A stretch of DNA of 64,000 bases from Lysobacteraceae bacterium NML93-0399 (GCA_002307375.1 NTJI01000002.1:434001-498000); one strand, 5' to 3'; numbered from the stretch's first letter, positions 17,675 to 27,254 are shown. Notes: a model not told the origin generated them from the letters alone. Numbers and translations: made by a program.

Positions 17675-19371
17675 GCGGCATGCTCCGGTGGGCCAAGGTA
17701 TCTGCGGCGCTTGTGGCGACGCAGGCGATGCAGGTCGAGCTCGACGAGACCGTCGATGGAATGGCCGAAGTCGGGATCGACACCGAATGCCAGAAAACGC
17801 GCGCCGCCCGGCTCGCACAGTTCGACGTACTGGCGATACAGCGTCGGCACGCTGGCGCCCAGCGCGGCCAGACTGGCCTTGAGCACCGCGTAGGCGGTCG
17901 CAGCCTCCAGCTCGCCGAACCCCGGCGGCGCAGCGAAGTAGGAGAAGGGGCGTCTCGCTTCGGCCATCGCCTCGCCGGCGTGATAGCGCTGGTAATAGGC
18001 GACGAGCTGTTCGCGCGCGTCGCGTGGCAGGGCAGCGCTGATCGAGACCGGCCCGAACAGATAGCGCACCTGCGGATGGCGCTGCAGATAGGCGCCGATG
18101 CCCTGCCACAGCGCGTCGAGCCCACGGCCGCCCCAGCACTCGGGCACCACGAAACTGCGGCCCAGCTCCATGCCCTCGGCCAGCCGCGGCAACGCCGCTT
18201 CCGCATATCGGAACAGCGATGCCGAATACAGACCGGCCAGGCCATGCGTGGCCAGTACCTGCGCCCCGCGTGCGATGCGGTAGGCGCCGACGATCCGGCC
18301 CGCCGGCTCGTCCCACAGCACCAGATGCTCGTAACGCGCGTCGAACGCGTCGAGATCGCGTGCGCGTCCCGTGCCCTCGCCGACCCGCCGGAACGTCACC
18401 TCGCGCAGCCGGCCGATCTCGCGCAGGGCCGCGTTGCGACGATCGCCGCGCAGCAGCCGCACCTGCTGACCGCTGCCGAGCGCACACAGGCAGTCGGTCT
18501 GCGCGATCGCCGCGCGCAGGCGCGCCACCGGTTCTGGGCGCGCGATCGGCACCTGTCCGTCGGCGCAGGCCTCGCGCCGGGTGCCGATGGCGTAGAGCTG
18601 ACGGCGCAACGCGCGCAGGATTGCATCCCCGTCGCCATCGACCGGCAGGGCCAGCGGCTGCCCGATGCGCAACCGTACCGCCCGCGTGCGGCGCGCGTAC
18701 ATCTCGCGTGCCAGCAAGGCGGTCGCGGCCGGCCGGTACAGCGCCGACACCCCGTAGAACAGCGGTGAATTGCGTGCCTCCACACGCACCGGCAGCACCG
18801 GCGCGCCAGTGTTGCGCACGAAGCGCAACACGCCGCGGCGCCAGCGCCCGTCGCGCACGCCGCCCGGCCCCAGGCGCGAGACTTCGCCGGCCGGAAACAC
18901 CACCACGCAGCGCTCCTCACACAATGCCGTCTCGACAGCTTGGATGCTCGACGCCGACGGCCGGCCACCGAGGATGCGCACCGGGAGCAACAGGGGCTGC
19001 AGCGGCGTGACCGAAGCGAGCAGGTCGTTGGCGACGATGCGCACGTCTCGGCGCACCCGGCCGATGCAGGCCAGCAGCGCCAGCGCATCGAGCGCACCGG
19101 AGGGATGGTTGGCCACCACCAGCAGGCGCCCCCCGGCGGGAATGCGGGCGATGTCCGCGTCCGCCACCTCGACGTGCAGTCCAAGGTGCGCATTGCACGC
19201 GGCCAGGAAGTCGAAGCCGGAGCGCTGCGCATTGGCGGCGAGGAACGATTCGAGGACATCGAAGCGCGACCAGTGACTCAAGCCACGCAGCAATGGACGT
19301 GTGAGACGGCCACGGCGGCCATGGAACCAGTCGGGCCAGCGACGCTGGAGGTGTTCCTCGATCCGGAGCAT
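17671..19371 (-). CDS. olsF: OlsF-like bifunctional acyltransferase (PlsC-type plus GNAT-type domains)
   Basis: 566 residues. The N-terminal half (about 60-270) is a glycerophosphate-acyltransferase-type domain with the catalytic His and Asp in VVANHPSGALDALA (His89, Asp95) and the second block VVFPAGEVSRLG. The C-terminal half (about 310-550) resembles the OlsB-type N-acyltransferase (LREVTFRRVGEGTGRARDLD, LGRSFVVPECWGG, YLFGPVSIS). This order is that of OlsF, which makes ornithine lipids in one polypeptide, phosphate-free membrane lipids often used under phosphate limitation. ATG 19371 has no obvious ribosome site. It is divergent from metK. A lyso-phospholipid acyltransferase of another specificity remains possible. 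Confidence 0.78.
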   Translation of the reverse strand: MLRIEEHLQRRWPDWFHGRRGRLTRPLLRGLSHWSRFDVLESFLAANAQRSGFDFLAACNAHLGLHVEVADADIARIPAGGRLLVVANHPSGALDALALLACIGRVRRDVRIVANDLLASVTPLQPLLLPVRILGGRPSASSIQAVETALCEERCVVVFPAGEVSRLGPGGVRDGRWRRGVLRFVRNTGAPVLPVRVEARNSPLFYGVSALYRPAATALLAREMYARRTRAVRLRIGQPLALPVDGDGDAILRALRRQLYAIGTRREACADGQVPIARPEPVARLRAAIAQTDCLCALGSGQQVRLLRGDRRNAALREIGRLREVTFRRVGEGTGRARDLDAFDARYEHLVLWDEPAGRIVGAYRIARGAQVLATHGLAGLYSASLFRYAEAALPRLAEGMELGRSFVVPECWGGRGLDALWQGIGAYLQRHPQVRYLFGPVSISAALPRDAREQLVAYYQRYHAGEAMAEARRPFSYFAAPPGFGELEAATAYAVLKASLAALGASVPTLYRQYVELCEPGGARFLAFGVDPDFGHSIDGLVELDLHRLRRHKRRRYLGPPEHAA

Positions 19372-19552
19372 GGCGACATCGGGTGCGGCGGATGCGCGCA
19401 GCCTCGGCGCACGCGGCGTCGAGCGGATTGCACGACGATTGCAACGCGATGACAGTGGCACACCCGCCGCAAAGCGCTTAACCGCAGCGCAATCCGACGC
19501 AGGGCACAATGCAAATCCACGGCCGGCTCTGTATCATTGCCGCCCATCTTTT

Positions 19553-19573
19553 CATCCGAATATAGGGATATAG
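19553..19573 (+). promoter_or_regulatory. AT-rich palindromic element before metK, shared with metF
   Basis: CATCCGAATATAGGGATATA (from 19553) lies just upstream of ATG 19579 and about 10 bp behind a TATCAT -10-like hexamer (19532-19537). It contains the inverted ATCC...GGAT and matches the element before metF at 15 of 20 positions without gaps. The position in the early leader fits a repressor operator. The regulator is not identified; SAM- or SAH-responsive ArsR-family regulators are known for these genes in other proteobacteria. Confidence 0.45.
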
Positions 19574-19578
19574 GCCTG

Positions 19579-20790
19579 ATGTCCAGCTATCTCTTCACCT
19601 CCGAGTCGGTCTCCGAAGGCCATCCGGACAAGATCGCCGACCAGATCTCCGACGCCGTGCTCGACGCGATCCTCGCCCAGGACAAGCGCGCCCGCGTCGC
19701 CTGCGAGACCCTGGTCAAGACCGGCGTGGCGATCGTCGCCGGCGAAGTCACCACCAGCGCGTGGATCGATCTCGAAGCCCTGACCCGCAAGGTGATCCTC
19801 GACATCGGCTACAACAGCTCGCAGGTCGGCTTCGACGGCGAAACCTGTGGCGTGCTCAACCTCATCGGCAAGCAGTCGCCGCACATCGCCCAGGGCGTGG
19901 ACCGCAAGAAGCCCGAGGAAATGGGCGCCGGCGACCAGGGCCTGATGTTCGGTTACGCCACCAACGAGACCGACAGCCACATGCCGGCGGCGATCCACCT
20001 CTCGCACCGCCTCGTCGAGCAGCAGGCCAAGGTCCGCAAGAAGAAGAACTCGCCGCTGCCGTGGCTGCGTCCTGACGCCAAGAGCCAGGTCACGCTGCGC
20101 TACGAGAACGGCGAGGTGTCGGCGATCGACGCCGTCGTGCTGTCGACCCAGCACGCGCCGGGCGTCAAGCAGAAGGATCTGATCGAAGCCGTCCGCGAAG
20201 AGATCATCCGTCCGGTGCTGCCGTCCAAGTGGCTGCACAAGGGCACCAAGTTCCACATCAATCCGACCGGCAAGTTCGAGATTGGCGGCCCGGTGGGCGA
20301 CTGCGGCCTGACCGGCCGCAAGATCATCGTGGACACCTACGGCGGCTGGGCGCGCCACGGTGGCGGCGCGTTCTCGGGCAAGGACCCCTCCAAGGTCGAC
20401 CGTTCGGCCGCGTACGCTGCGCGTTACGTCGCCAAGAATGTCGTCGCGGCGGGTCTGGCCGACCGCTGCGAGGTGCAGGTGTCCTACGCGATTGGCGTGG
20501 CCGAGCCGACCTCGATTTCGGTGACGACCTTCGGCACCGGCAAGATTCCCGACGAGAAGATCGAAAAGCTCATCCGCAAGCACTTCGACCTGCGCCCGTT
20601 CGGCATCATCCAGATGCTCGACCTGATCCACCCGGTCTACCAGCGCACGGCGAGCTACGGCCACTTCGGCCGCAAGCCGCAGCAGGTCAGCTACACCGAC
20701 GGCACCGGCGCGCAGCACACCGCGACCGCTTTCTCTTGGGAGAAGACCGACCGCGCCGACGCGCTGCGTGCGGACGCCAAGCTCAAGTAA
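19579..20790 (+). CDS. metK: S-adenosylmethionine synthetase
   Basis: 403 residues. Family signatures include [16 protein letters not shown] at the start, [16 protein letters not shown] in the middle and the phosphate loop [19 protein letters not shown]. The enzyme makes SAM from methionine and ATP. Met 19579 fits the conserved N-terminus ([16 protein letters not shown]). It is a single-gene unit with its own terminator and lies 8 kb from ahcY and 13 kb from metF, on the same strand. No SAM riboswitch was recognised in its leader; control may act through the shared AT-rich element. Confidence 0.98.
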   Translation: MSSYLFTSESVSEGHPDKIADQISDAVLDAILAQDKRARVACETLVKTGVAIVAGEVTTSAWIDLEALTRKVILDIGYNSSQVGFDGETCGVLNLIGKQSPHIAQGVDRKKPEEMGAGDQGLMFGYATNETDSHMPAAIHLSHRLVEQQAKVRKKKNSPLPWLRPDAKSQVTLRYENGEVSAIDAVVLSTQHAPGVKQKDLIEAVREEIIRPVLPSKWLHKGTKFHINPTGKFEIGGPVGDCGLTGRKIIVDTYGGWARHGGGAFSGKDPSKVDRSAAYAARYVAKNVVAAGLADRCEVQVSYAIGVAEPTSISVTTFGTGKIPDEKIEKLIRKHFDLRPFGIIQMLDLIHPVYQRTASYGHFGRKPQQVSYTDGTGAQHTATAFSWEKTDRADALRADAKLK

Positions 20791-20817
20791 GCGTCGCTGC
20801 GATAGCGCTTGCACCGG

Positions 20818-20844
20818 ACGGGCCGCGAAAGCGGCCCGTTCTGC
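20818..20844 (+). terminator. Rho-independent terminator of metK
   Basis: ACGGGCCGC (20818-20826), GAAA tetraloop, GCGGCCCGT (20831-20839): nine perfect pairs with a GNRA loop, followed by a short T-containing tail, 28 nt after the metK stop. Confidence 0.8.
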
Positions 20845-20961
20845 ATTCCGGGCCCTGCGTGGGGACGGTTTCGTCACCCGTCCTGCATCGCGCAGTTCCC
20901 ATGCTGTGCGGGCAGCGGCGCACAGTTCCGTGCGCATCATGCCCACGGAGCCTGCCCCCCG

Positions 20962-22374
20962 ATGCCGCCCAGTTTTGATGAGATGCACGACGCCGACGGG
21001 CGCGTCCGCCCGCACTATCGGGATTTCGACGACTGGCTGCAGGCCACGCCCGACGAACACATCGCGCACAAGCGGCGCGAGGCGGAGATTTCCTTCCACC
21101 GCGTCGGCATCACCTTCTCGGTCTACGGCGAGGAATCGGGCAACGAGCGCCTGATTCCGTTCGACATCGTGCCGCGAATCCTGCCCGCGCACGAATGGAA
21201 GATGCTCGAAGCCGGGCTGCGTCAGCGCGTGCATGCGCTCAACCTCTTCCTCGGCGACATCTACGGCGAGCAGCGCATCCTGCGCGATCGCCGCATTCCA
21301 ACCGAACTGGTGCTGGGCAACAGCGAATACCGCCAGCAGATGCAGGGCCTCAAGGTCGCCTGCAACACCTATTCCCACGTGTCGGGCATCGACCTGGTGC
21401 GCGCCGGCGACGGCGAGTACTACGTGCTCGAGGACAACCTGCGCGTGGCGTCGGGCGTGTCGTACATGCTCGAAAACCGCCGCATGATGGCGCGCCTGAC
21501 GCCCGAACTGTTCGAGCGCCAGCAGATCGCCCCGGTCGAACGCTACCCCGACGCGCTGTTCGAAGTGCTGCGCCAGTGCGCGCCGGCGAACGTCGACAAT
21601 CCTGTCGTTGCGGTGCTGACGCCCGGCGCGGCGAATTCCGCTTATTTCGAGCACGCCTTCCTGGCCCAGCAGATGGGCGTGGAACTGGTGGAAGGCGCGG
21701 ACCTGTTCGTCCGCGACGACATGGTCTACGCGCAGACGACGCGCGGCGCGCAGCGTGTGCACGTGATCTACCGCCGGATCAACGACGACTTCCTCGACCC
21801 GACCGTGTTCCGGCCCGAGTCGATGCTGGGCGTACCCGGCCTGTTCGGCGCCTACCGCGCCGGCAACGTCACGCTGGCCAATGCGCCGGGTACCGGCGTC
21901 GGCGACGACAAGTCGGTGTACCCGTACGTCCCGGAGATGATCCGCTACTACCTCAGCGAAGAGCCGATCCTGCACAACGTGCCGACCTGGCAGCTGCGCA
22001 ACCCGGACGATCTGAAATACACGCTCGAGCATCTGCCAGAACTCGTGGTCAAGGAAGTCCACGGCGCCGGCGGCTACGGCATGCTGGTGGGGCCGGCGTC
22101 GACCCGGGCCGAGATCGAGGCCTTCCGCGCGCGCATCCTTGCCGATCCGGGCAATTACATCGCCCAGCCCACGCTGTCGCTGTCGACCTGCCCGACCTAC
22201 GTCGAGAGCGGTCTGGCGCCGCGCCACATCGACCTGCGTCCCTACATCCTCACCGGCCGCCGCATCCACGTGGTGCCCGGCGGCCTGACCCGCGTGGCCC
22301 TGCGCGAAGGCTCGCTGGTGGTGAACTCCTCGCAGGGTGGCGGCACCAAGGACACCTGGGTGATGGAGGCATGA
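20962..22374 (+). CDS. Circularly permuted ATP-grasp protein of the Anbu cluster
   Basis: 470 residues. Sequence features of the CP-ATP-grasp family (COG2308) include FDIVPRILPAHEWKMLEAGL, DIYGEQRILRDRRIPTELV, the ATP-grasp-like DGEYYVLEDNLRVASGVSYM and the C-terminal VVKEVHGAGGYGMLVGP. These enzymes are predicted to ligate amino groups to carboxylates (peptide-bond formation). Family members occur with alpha-E proteins, transglutaminases and the Anbu proteasome. The next gene (alpha-E) starts 84 bp downstream. ATG 20962 has only a distant GGAG; a later Met (MHDADG) is possible. Confidence 0.9.
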   Translation: MPPSFDEMHDADGRVRPHYRDFDDWLQATPDEHIAHKRREAEISFHRVGITFSVYGEESGNERLIPFDIVPRILPAHEWKMLEAGLRQRVHALNLFLGDIYGEQRILRDRRIPTELVLGNSEYRQQMQGLKVACNTYSHVSGIDLVRAGDGEYYVLEDNLRVASGVSYMLENRRMMARLTPELFERQQIAPVERYPDALFEVLRQCAPANVDNPVVAVLTPGAANSAYFEHAFLAQQMGVELVEGADLFVRDDMVYAQTTRGAQRVHVIYRRINDDFLDPTVFRPESMLGVPGLFGAYRAGNVTLANAPGTGVGDDKSVYPYVPEMIRYYLSEEPILHNVPTWQLRNPDDLKYTLEHLPELVVKEVHGAGGYGMLVGPASTRAEIEAFRARILADPGNYIAQPTLSLSTCPTYVESGLAPRHIDLRPYILTGRRIHVVPGGLTRVALREGSLVVNSSQGGGTKDTWVMEA

Positions 22375-22458
22375 GCCGCACGCCGCGCCTGCCTTCCCCG
22401 GCCCGCGCCTACACCTCCACCGGCGCCCGGCGCGCCGGCCATCCAAACAGGCACTGAC

Positions 22459-23466
22459 ATGCTCTGCCGCACTGCGAACGATCTGTACTGGGTGGCGCGC
22501 AACATGGAGCGCGCCGAGAACACCGCGCGCCTGCTCGACATGGCGCAGCGCATCGCGCTGCTGCCCGAGCGCCTGGACCGCGGCAAGTCGCAGGCCGCGC
22601 CGTGGCGCCGTGCACTCGATTCGCTGGGGCTGGTGCCCGATTTCCTGCAGCACCACGAGCGCATCGATGCCGAGGGCGTCGTCCATCACCTGCTGCTGTC
22701 GCCCGACAATCCCGGTTCGATCTACAGCTGCCTGCGCACCGCGCGCGAGAACGCACGCGCGCAACGCGTGGCGATCACCGCCGAGATGTACGAAGACCTC
22801 AACAGCTCCTGGCTCGACATCCGCCGCCTCGACAGCACACGTCTGCGCCAGGAAGGCCTGCCGAACGTGCTCGAATGGGTGAAGACGCGTTCTGCGGCCT
22901 TCCGCGGCATCACCATCGGCACGCTCGGCCGCGGCGAGGGCTACCGGTTCCTGCAGATGGGCGCCTTCATCGAACGTGCCGACTGGTCGATCCGTCTGCT
23001 CGACATGATCAGCAGCGACGAGGAGCTGCCCGAAACCGGCGAGGCCCGCGATGCGACGCAGTATTTCCAGTGGAGCGCGTTGCTGCAGGCCCTGTCTGCG
23101 TTCGAGACCTATCGCCGGCTGTACCGCGAATCGGTGAGTCCGGCGGGCGTGGCGGCGCTGATGCTGCTCAACGAGGACAATCCCCGCTCGCTGCAGGCCT
23201 GTGTCGGCTCGATCCACCGCATCGTGCAGGCGCTGTCGGGCGGCGAATCGCTGGAGGTCGCACGCCAGGCCGGCGCACTCGCGGCCCAGGCCCGCTACGC
23301 GCGCATCGACGAGATCATCGCCGGAGGCCTGGAACCGTGGCTGCAGGACACCATGGACCGGCTGACCCGCCTGGGCGCGGAGATCCATCGGCAGTTCATG
23401 ACCGTCGAAGCCACGCCCGCCGAGGGCGCGCCGATGCGTCAATCCCAGGGCACCCACATCTTCTGA
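22459..23466 (+). CDS. Alpha-E domain protein of the Anbu cluster
   Basis: 335 residues, nearly all helical, matching COG2307: start MLCRTANDLYWVARNMERAE with the conserved Glu-rich helix, AEMYEDLNSSWLDIR, and GEGYRFLQMGAFIERADW. The family always travels with the CP-ATP-grasp protein and is thought to work with it in making or modifying a peptide; its biochemical activity is unproven. It is followed after 64 bp by the Anbu gene. In many genomes a transglutaminase gene stands here; none is present. Confidence 0.9.
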   Translation: MLCRTANDLYWVARNMERAENTARLLDMAQRIALLPERLDRGKSQAAPWRRALDSLGLVPDFLQHHERIDAEGVVHHLLLSPDNPGSIYSCLRTARENARAQRVAITAEMYEDLNSSWLDIRRLDSTRLRQEGLPNVLEWVKTRSAAFRGITIGTLGRGEGYRFLQMGAFIERADWSIRLLDMISSDEELPETGEARDATQYFQWSALLQALSAFETYRRLYRESVSPAGVAALMLLNEDNPRSLQACVGSIHRIVQALSGGESLEVARQAGALAAQARYARIDEIIAGGLEPWLQDTMDRLTRLGAEIHRQFMTVEATPAEGAPMRQSQGTHIF

Positions 23467-23530
23467 ACTGTCCCTGCCCGGTGCTGCGGGGCACAATGTC
23501 GGCCGCGATTGCGCGGTACCGCGACACGAC

Positions 23531-24262
23531 ATGACCTACTGCATCGGACTCAACCTCGACGACGGCCTCGTGCTGGCGTCCGACTCGCGCACCAACGCCG
23601 GCGTCGACCACATCCGCCGGGCCGGCAAGATGCGCGTCTTCGCCCGGACCGACGAACGCGTCGTGGTGACCCTGTCGGCCGGCAACCTGTCGCTGACCCA
23701 GAACGTGCTCAACCTCATCGAGCACCGCGCGCGTCACGAGCCAGACCGCGTCGGCATCCTCAATGCGCAGTCGATGTTCCAGGTGGCGCAGGTCGTCGGC
23801 GATGCGATGCGCGAGATCCGCAGCCGCGACGAGGCCTATCTGCGCGATGGCGGTATCGATCCCACCGGCTCGTTCATCGTCGGCGGCCAGATCCGCGGCG
23901 AGGCGCCACGGCTGTTCCTGGTGTATTCGGAAGGCAACTTCATCGAGAGTTCGGATGAAACCCCGTTCTTCCAGACCGGCGAGATCAAGTTCGGCAAGCC
24001 GATCCTCGACCGCGTGATCACCTCGCATACCGATCTGGTGACCGCGACCAAGTGCGCGCTGGTGTCGTTCGATTCGACGATCCGCTCCAACCTCTCGGTC
24101 GGCCCGCCGATCGACCTGCTGGTGTACCGGCGCGACAGCCTGAAGGTCGAGATCCAACAGCGGTTCGAGGACGGCGACGCCTATCTGCAGTCCATTCGAA
24201 ACCACTGGAACGACAGCATGCGCCGCGCGGTGGCCGAGCTGCCCCTGCCCGACTGGGCATAA
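23531..24262 (+). CDS. Anbu (ancestral beta-subunit) proteasome-type peptidase
   Basis: 243 residues of the N-terminal-nucleophile hydrolase fold (COG3484). After removal of Met, Thr2 (MTYCIGL) is the predicted nucleophile, supported by Asp (LASDSRTNAG) and Lys (RRAGKMRVF) as in HslV/proteasome beta-subunits. Anbu assembles into rings in the cytoplasm; its substrates are not established. A CACAAT -10-like hexamer at 23492-23497 could give a separate 27-nt-leader transcript, but the gene is also close behind the alpha-E gene. It ends just before a REP array. Confidence 0.92.
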   Translation: MTYCIGLNLDDGLVLASDSRTNAGVDHIRRAGKMRVFARTDERVVVTLSAGNLSLTQNVLNLIEHRARHEPDRVGILNAQSMFQVAQVVGDAMREIRSRDEAYLRDGGIDPTGSFIVGGQIRGEAPRLFLVYSEGNFIESSDETPFFQTGEIKFGKPILDRVITSHTDLVTATKCALVSFDSTIRSNLSVGPPIDLLVYRRDSLKVEIQQRFEDGDAYLQSIRNHWNDSMRRAVAELPLPDWA

Positions 24263-24312
24263 CCCGCGGCCAGCGGGCCCGCACCGACAGCCCGCCGCTC
24301 GATGACGCCCCC

Positions 24313-24735
24313 TGTAGGAGCGCGCTTGCGCGCGATGGGGCTTCACCCGGGAACGCCCTCGCGCGCGAGCGCGCTCCTACACGAAGCCGACGCTTGCCCG
24401 CACGCGCAGCGCTCCGTCACGGCAACCCCTGTAGGAGCGCGCTTGCGTGCGATGAGGCTTGCTGCGGTAAAGCCTTCGCGCGCGAGCGCGCTCCTACACG
24501 AAGCAAGCGCTTGACCGCACGCGCAGCGCTCCGTCACGCCAAATCCCTGTAGGAGCGCGCTTGCGCGCGATGGGGCTTCGCCCGGGAAAGCCTTCGCGCG
24601 CGAGCGCGCTCCTGCACGAAGCCAGCGCTTGCCTGCACGCGCAGCGCTCCGTCACGCCAAACCCCTGTAGGAGCGCGCTTGCGCGCGATGGGGGCTTGAC
24701 CCGGGAAAGCCATCGCGCGCGAGCGCGCTCCTGCA
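24313..24735. repeat. REP array A: four tandem units of about 118 bp
   Basis: Units start with TGTAGGAGCGCGCTTGCG at 24313, 24430, 24548 and 24666 (periods 117, 118, 118). Each has a forward REP, a short linker, an inverted REP ending GCGCGCTCCTACA (or CTGCA) and a conserved spacer with CGAAGC...GCGCAGCGCTCCGTCACG. The array fills the 484-bp gap between the convergent Anbu and S9 peptidase genes, where the hairpins may end both transcripts. No gene was seen within it and no REP-associated transposase lies in the window. Confidence 0.9.
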
Positions 24736-24746
24736 AAACGCTGCGC

Positions 24747-27254
24747 TCAGCGCGCGGCGTCTTCGGCCGGACGATTCTTGACGTAACGATCGAGCCAGGC
24801 GTTGGTCTCGTACAACATGTGCAGGATCGATTCACGCGCGCGGTAGCCGTGCGATTCCTTGGGCAGCATCACCAGGCGCGCATTGCCGCCCAGGCCCTTG
24901 ATGGCCGCGAACATGCGCTCGCTCTGCATCGGGAAGGTGCCCGAGTTGTTGTCCTCCTCACCGTGGATCAGCAGCAGCGGATCCTTGATGTCACCGGCGT
25001 AATTGAACGGTGACATGCGCAGGTAGGTGTCCTGGGCCTGCCAGTAATTGCGCTCCTCGGCCTGGAAGCCGAACGGGGTGAGCGTGCGGTTGTACGCGCC
25101 GCTGCGGGCGATGCCGGCGGCGAACAGACGCGAATGCGCGAGCAGGTTGCCCGTCATGAAGGCGCCATACGAATGCCCGCCGATCGCGACACGACGACGG
25201 TCGGCAACGCCGCGGCGCACCGCCTCGTCGATGGCCGCTTCGGCGCTCGCCACCAGCTGCTCGATGTAGGTGTCGTTGGGCTCGGCCGTGCCCTCGCCGA
25301 TGATCGGCATCGAGACATCGGCGAACACCGCATACCCCATCGCCAGGAACGCCTGCGGCCCCCAGTAGCCCACCGCGTTGAAGCGGTACGGAGAATCGGT
25401 GACCTGGCTGGCGGCGTCAGCGGATTTGAACTCACCCGGATAGGCCCACATCAGCATCGGCAGCGGGCCGTCGCGCCTGGCGTCGTAGCCGGCCGGCAGA
25501 TACAGCGTGCCGGTCAGGTCCACGCCGTCCTTGCGCTTGAAGCGCACCAGCTCCTTCTGCACGTCGCGCAGTTGCGGCGTGGGATGTTCGAACGTCGTCA
25601 GCGCGACCGGCGCGGCATCGGGCGCATCGAGGCGGCGCACGAAGATGTTGGCCGGCTCGGTCTGCGTCTCGCGCGAAGTCAGCAGGCGCGTGGCCTCGGC
25701 ATCGAGCACCGCGCTCGGCGATTCGTAGTACGGCGCCTGCGAATGGAACAGGCGCGTGGTGCTGCCGTCGGCCAGGTTCTGGCGATCGAGGAACGGGCGA
25801 TCGCCCTCTTCCGAGGCGCCGTCGCCGATGCGGTAGATGCTGTTGCCGTCGGCAGCGATCAGCAGGCGGCTGTTGCCGGTATCGTCGGGCATCGTCACCG
25901 CCATGCCCGGATCGGCGTAACGGTCCTCGTAGGAACCGTCGCGCACCTTCACCGGTGCAGCATTGCCATCGGGCTGCAGGCGCCATTCGCGGATCTGCCG
26001 GGTCTTCCACCAGTATTCGGTGAGCAGGGCCAGATCGCCCGTGCCCCACTGGGTGCCGGCATAGCGCATCGACAGTTCGGCCAGCACCTGCGGCGCAGCT
26101 TCGAACGGAGCCGCCTGCGTGTAGACGATGTCGCGCACTGCGACCTCGCGCGCGGGGTCACCGCCGTCCTGCGCTTCCACCCAGGCCAGTGTCGCGGGCG
26201 CGTCACTGCGCCAGGACACCGAACGCACGCCGGTGGGCACCGCGTCGTTGCCCACCGGCAGCCCTTCGACCAGCGGCAGGTTGGCGACGGTGTGCTGGAC
26301 GCGGCCGTCGAGGCCGATCACTTCGATGCGGCGCGGGAACCGCGAGTACGGTACCTGATAGGAGAACGGACGCTCGATCTGCTGGCGCAGGATGTGGCGG
26401 CCGTCGGGGGACACGCTCACGCCGGTGGTCAGGCCGGGCGCACCGATGTTCGACACCGCGCCGTCGAGCGAGACGCGCGCGAGCTGGCTGGTCATGTAAT
26501 GCGCGAACACGCGCGAATCCTGTTCGCTGCGCAGCAGGTCCTGATACGTGCGCAGTTGCTGGACCGTGCCGCCTTCGCCGGTCGCCTGCACGTTGGGCCC
26601 GGTCGGCACGCCATCCTCGCTCTGCGGCGCTGCGCCCTGCCCTTCGGGGCGCAGGCGTACCAGCAGGCCGCGGCTGTCGGGCATCCATTCGAAGCCGTTG
26701 CCGACCACCGCATTGAGCGGCTGCGCGAGCAGGCGACGCGCCTGCCGCGTGGCGACGTCGACGACCCACAGCTGCACTTCGCCGGCATGCGCGTCGACCT
26801 GGCTGAAGGCGATGTGGCGCTGGTCGGGCGACCACAGCAGCGAGGCCAGCGACAGCGGTTCGGGCAGGCCCGCGATGCGTTGCACGTCGCCGCCGTCGAT
26901 GGGCTTGAGCCAGACATCGCTGACGTAGGACGCGCGGCTGGCCGAGTAGGTCCTGGGATTGATGCGAATGCCGCCGAGCTTGAGCTCGGGCTGCGAGACT
27001 TCCGCGATCGACGGCAGCGCGGGCGTCTGCAGGAACGCGGCCAGGTCACGCTTCGGACTGAGCAGCAGGCGCGGCGGACGCGGTGCATCGACGATCACGC
27101 GCAGCGCCTCGGGCGGCAGCTGGTAGCCGCTGCTCTGTCCGGTGGTCGCATCCGGCGGGGACTGCGCGAGCAGAGGCGCACTGCACAGGCCGGCTGCAAG
27201 CAGCGTGGCGGAGACGATGAGGGAGAGGCGGCGACGGGCGATCGGTCGGGACAT
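24747..27254 (-). CDS. Secreted S9-family serine peptidase (prolyl-oligopeptidase/glutamyl-endopeptidase-like)
   Basis: 835 residues. A signal peptide (MSRPIARRRL followed by a hydrophobic core, cut near LLAQS) directs it to the periplasm. The middle is a beta-propeller with DPP/acyl-peptidase-like repeats (LLWSPDQRHIAFSQ, GVSVSPDGRHI). The C-terminal alpha/beta-hydrolase has Ser695 in GGHSYGAF, Asp768 in HGEEDNNSG and His802 in KESHGY. The propeller plus GHSYGAF with EEDNNSG resembles the S9C/S9D glutamyl-endopeptidase type. ATG 27254 is preferred because it begins the signal peptide; upstream in-frame codons look non-coding. It likely digests peptides in the periplasm. Confidence 0.9.
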   Translation of the reverse strand: MSRPIARRRLSLIVSATLLAAGLCSAPLLAQSPPDATTGQSSGYQLPPEALRVIVDAPRPPRLLLSPKRDLAAFLQTPALPSIAEVSQPELKLGGIRINPRTYSASRASYVSDVWLKPIDGGDVQRIAGLPEPLSLASLLWSPDQRHIAFSQVDAHAGEVQLWVVDVATRQARRLLAQPLNAVVGNGFEWMPDSRGLLVRLRPEGQGAAPQSEDGVPTGPNVQATGEGGTVQQLRTYQDLLRSEQDSRVFAHYMTSQLARVSLDGAVSNIGAPGLTTGVSVSPDGRHILRQQIERPFSYQVPYSRFPRRIEVIGLDGRVQHTVANLPLVEGLPVGNDAVPTGVRSVSWRSDAPATLAWVEAQDGGDPAREVAVRDIVYTQAAPFEAAPQVLAELSMRYAGTQWGTGDLALLTEYWWKTRQIREWRLQPDGNAAPVKVRDGSYEDRYADPGMAVTMPDDTGNSRLLIAADGNSIYRIGDGASEEGDRPFLDRQNLADGSTTRLFHSQAPYYESPSAVLDAEATRLLTSRETQTEPANIFVRRLDAPDAAPVALTTFEHPTPQLRDVQKELVRFKRKDGVDLTGTLYLPAGYDARRDGPLPMLMWAYPGEFKSADAASQVTDSPYRFNAVGYWGPQAFLAMGYAVFADVSMPIIGEGTAEPNDTYIEQLVASAEAAIDEAVRRGVADRRRVAIGGHSYGAFMTGNLLAHSRLFAAGIARSGAYNRTLTPFGFQAEERNYWQAQDTYLRMSPFNYAGDIKDPLLLIHGEEDNNSGTFPMQSERMFAAIKGLGGNARLVMLPKESHGYRARESILHMLYETNAWLDRYVKNRPAEDAAR

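Noticed and set aside
19372..19578. SAM riboswitch in front of metK
   Set aside because: No SAM-I, SAM-II or SAM-SAH core could be found; only a short AT-rich palindrome is visible.
19552..23532. 1326-codon open frame on the minus strand, antisense to metK, CP-ATP-grasp and alpha-E genes
   Set aside because: It mirrors three conserved plus-strand genes; the translation is His/Asp/Arg-rich and lacks any family sequence. High GC creates long antisense frames.
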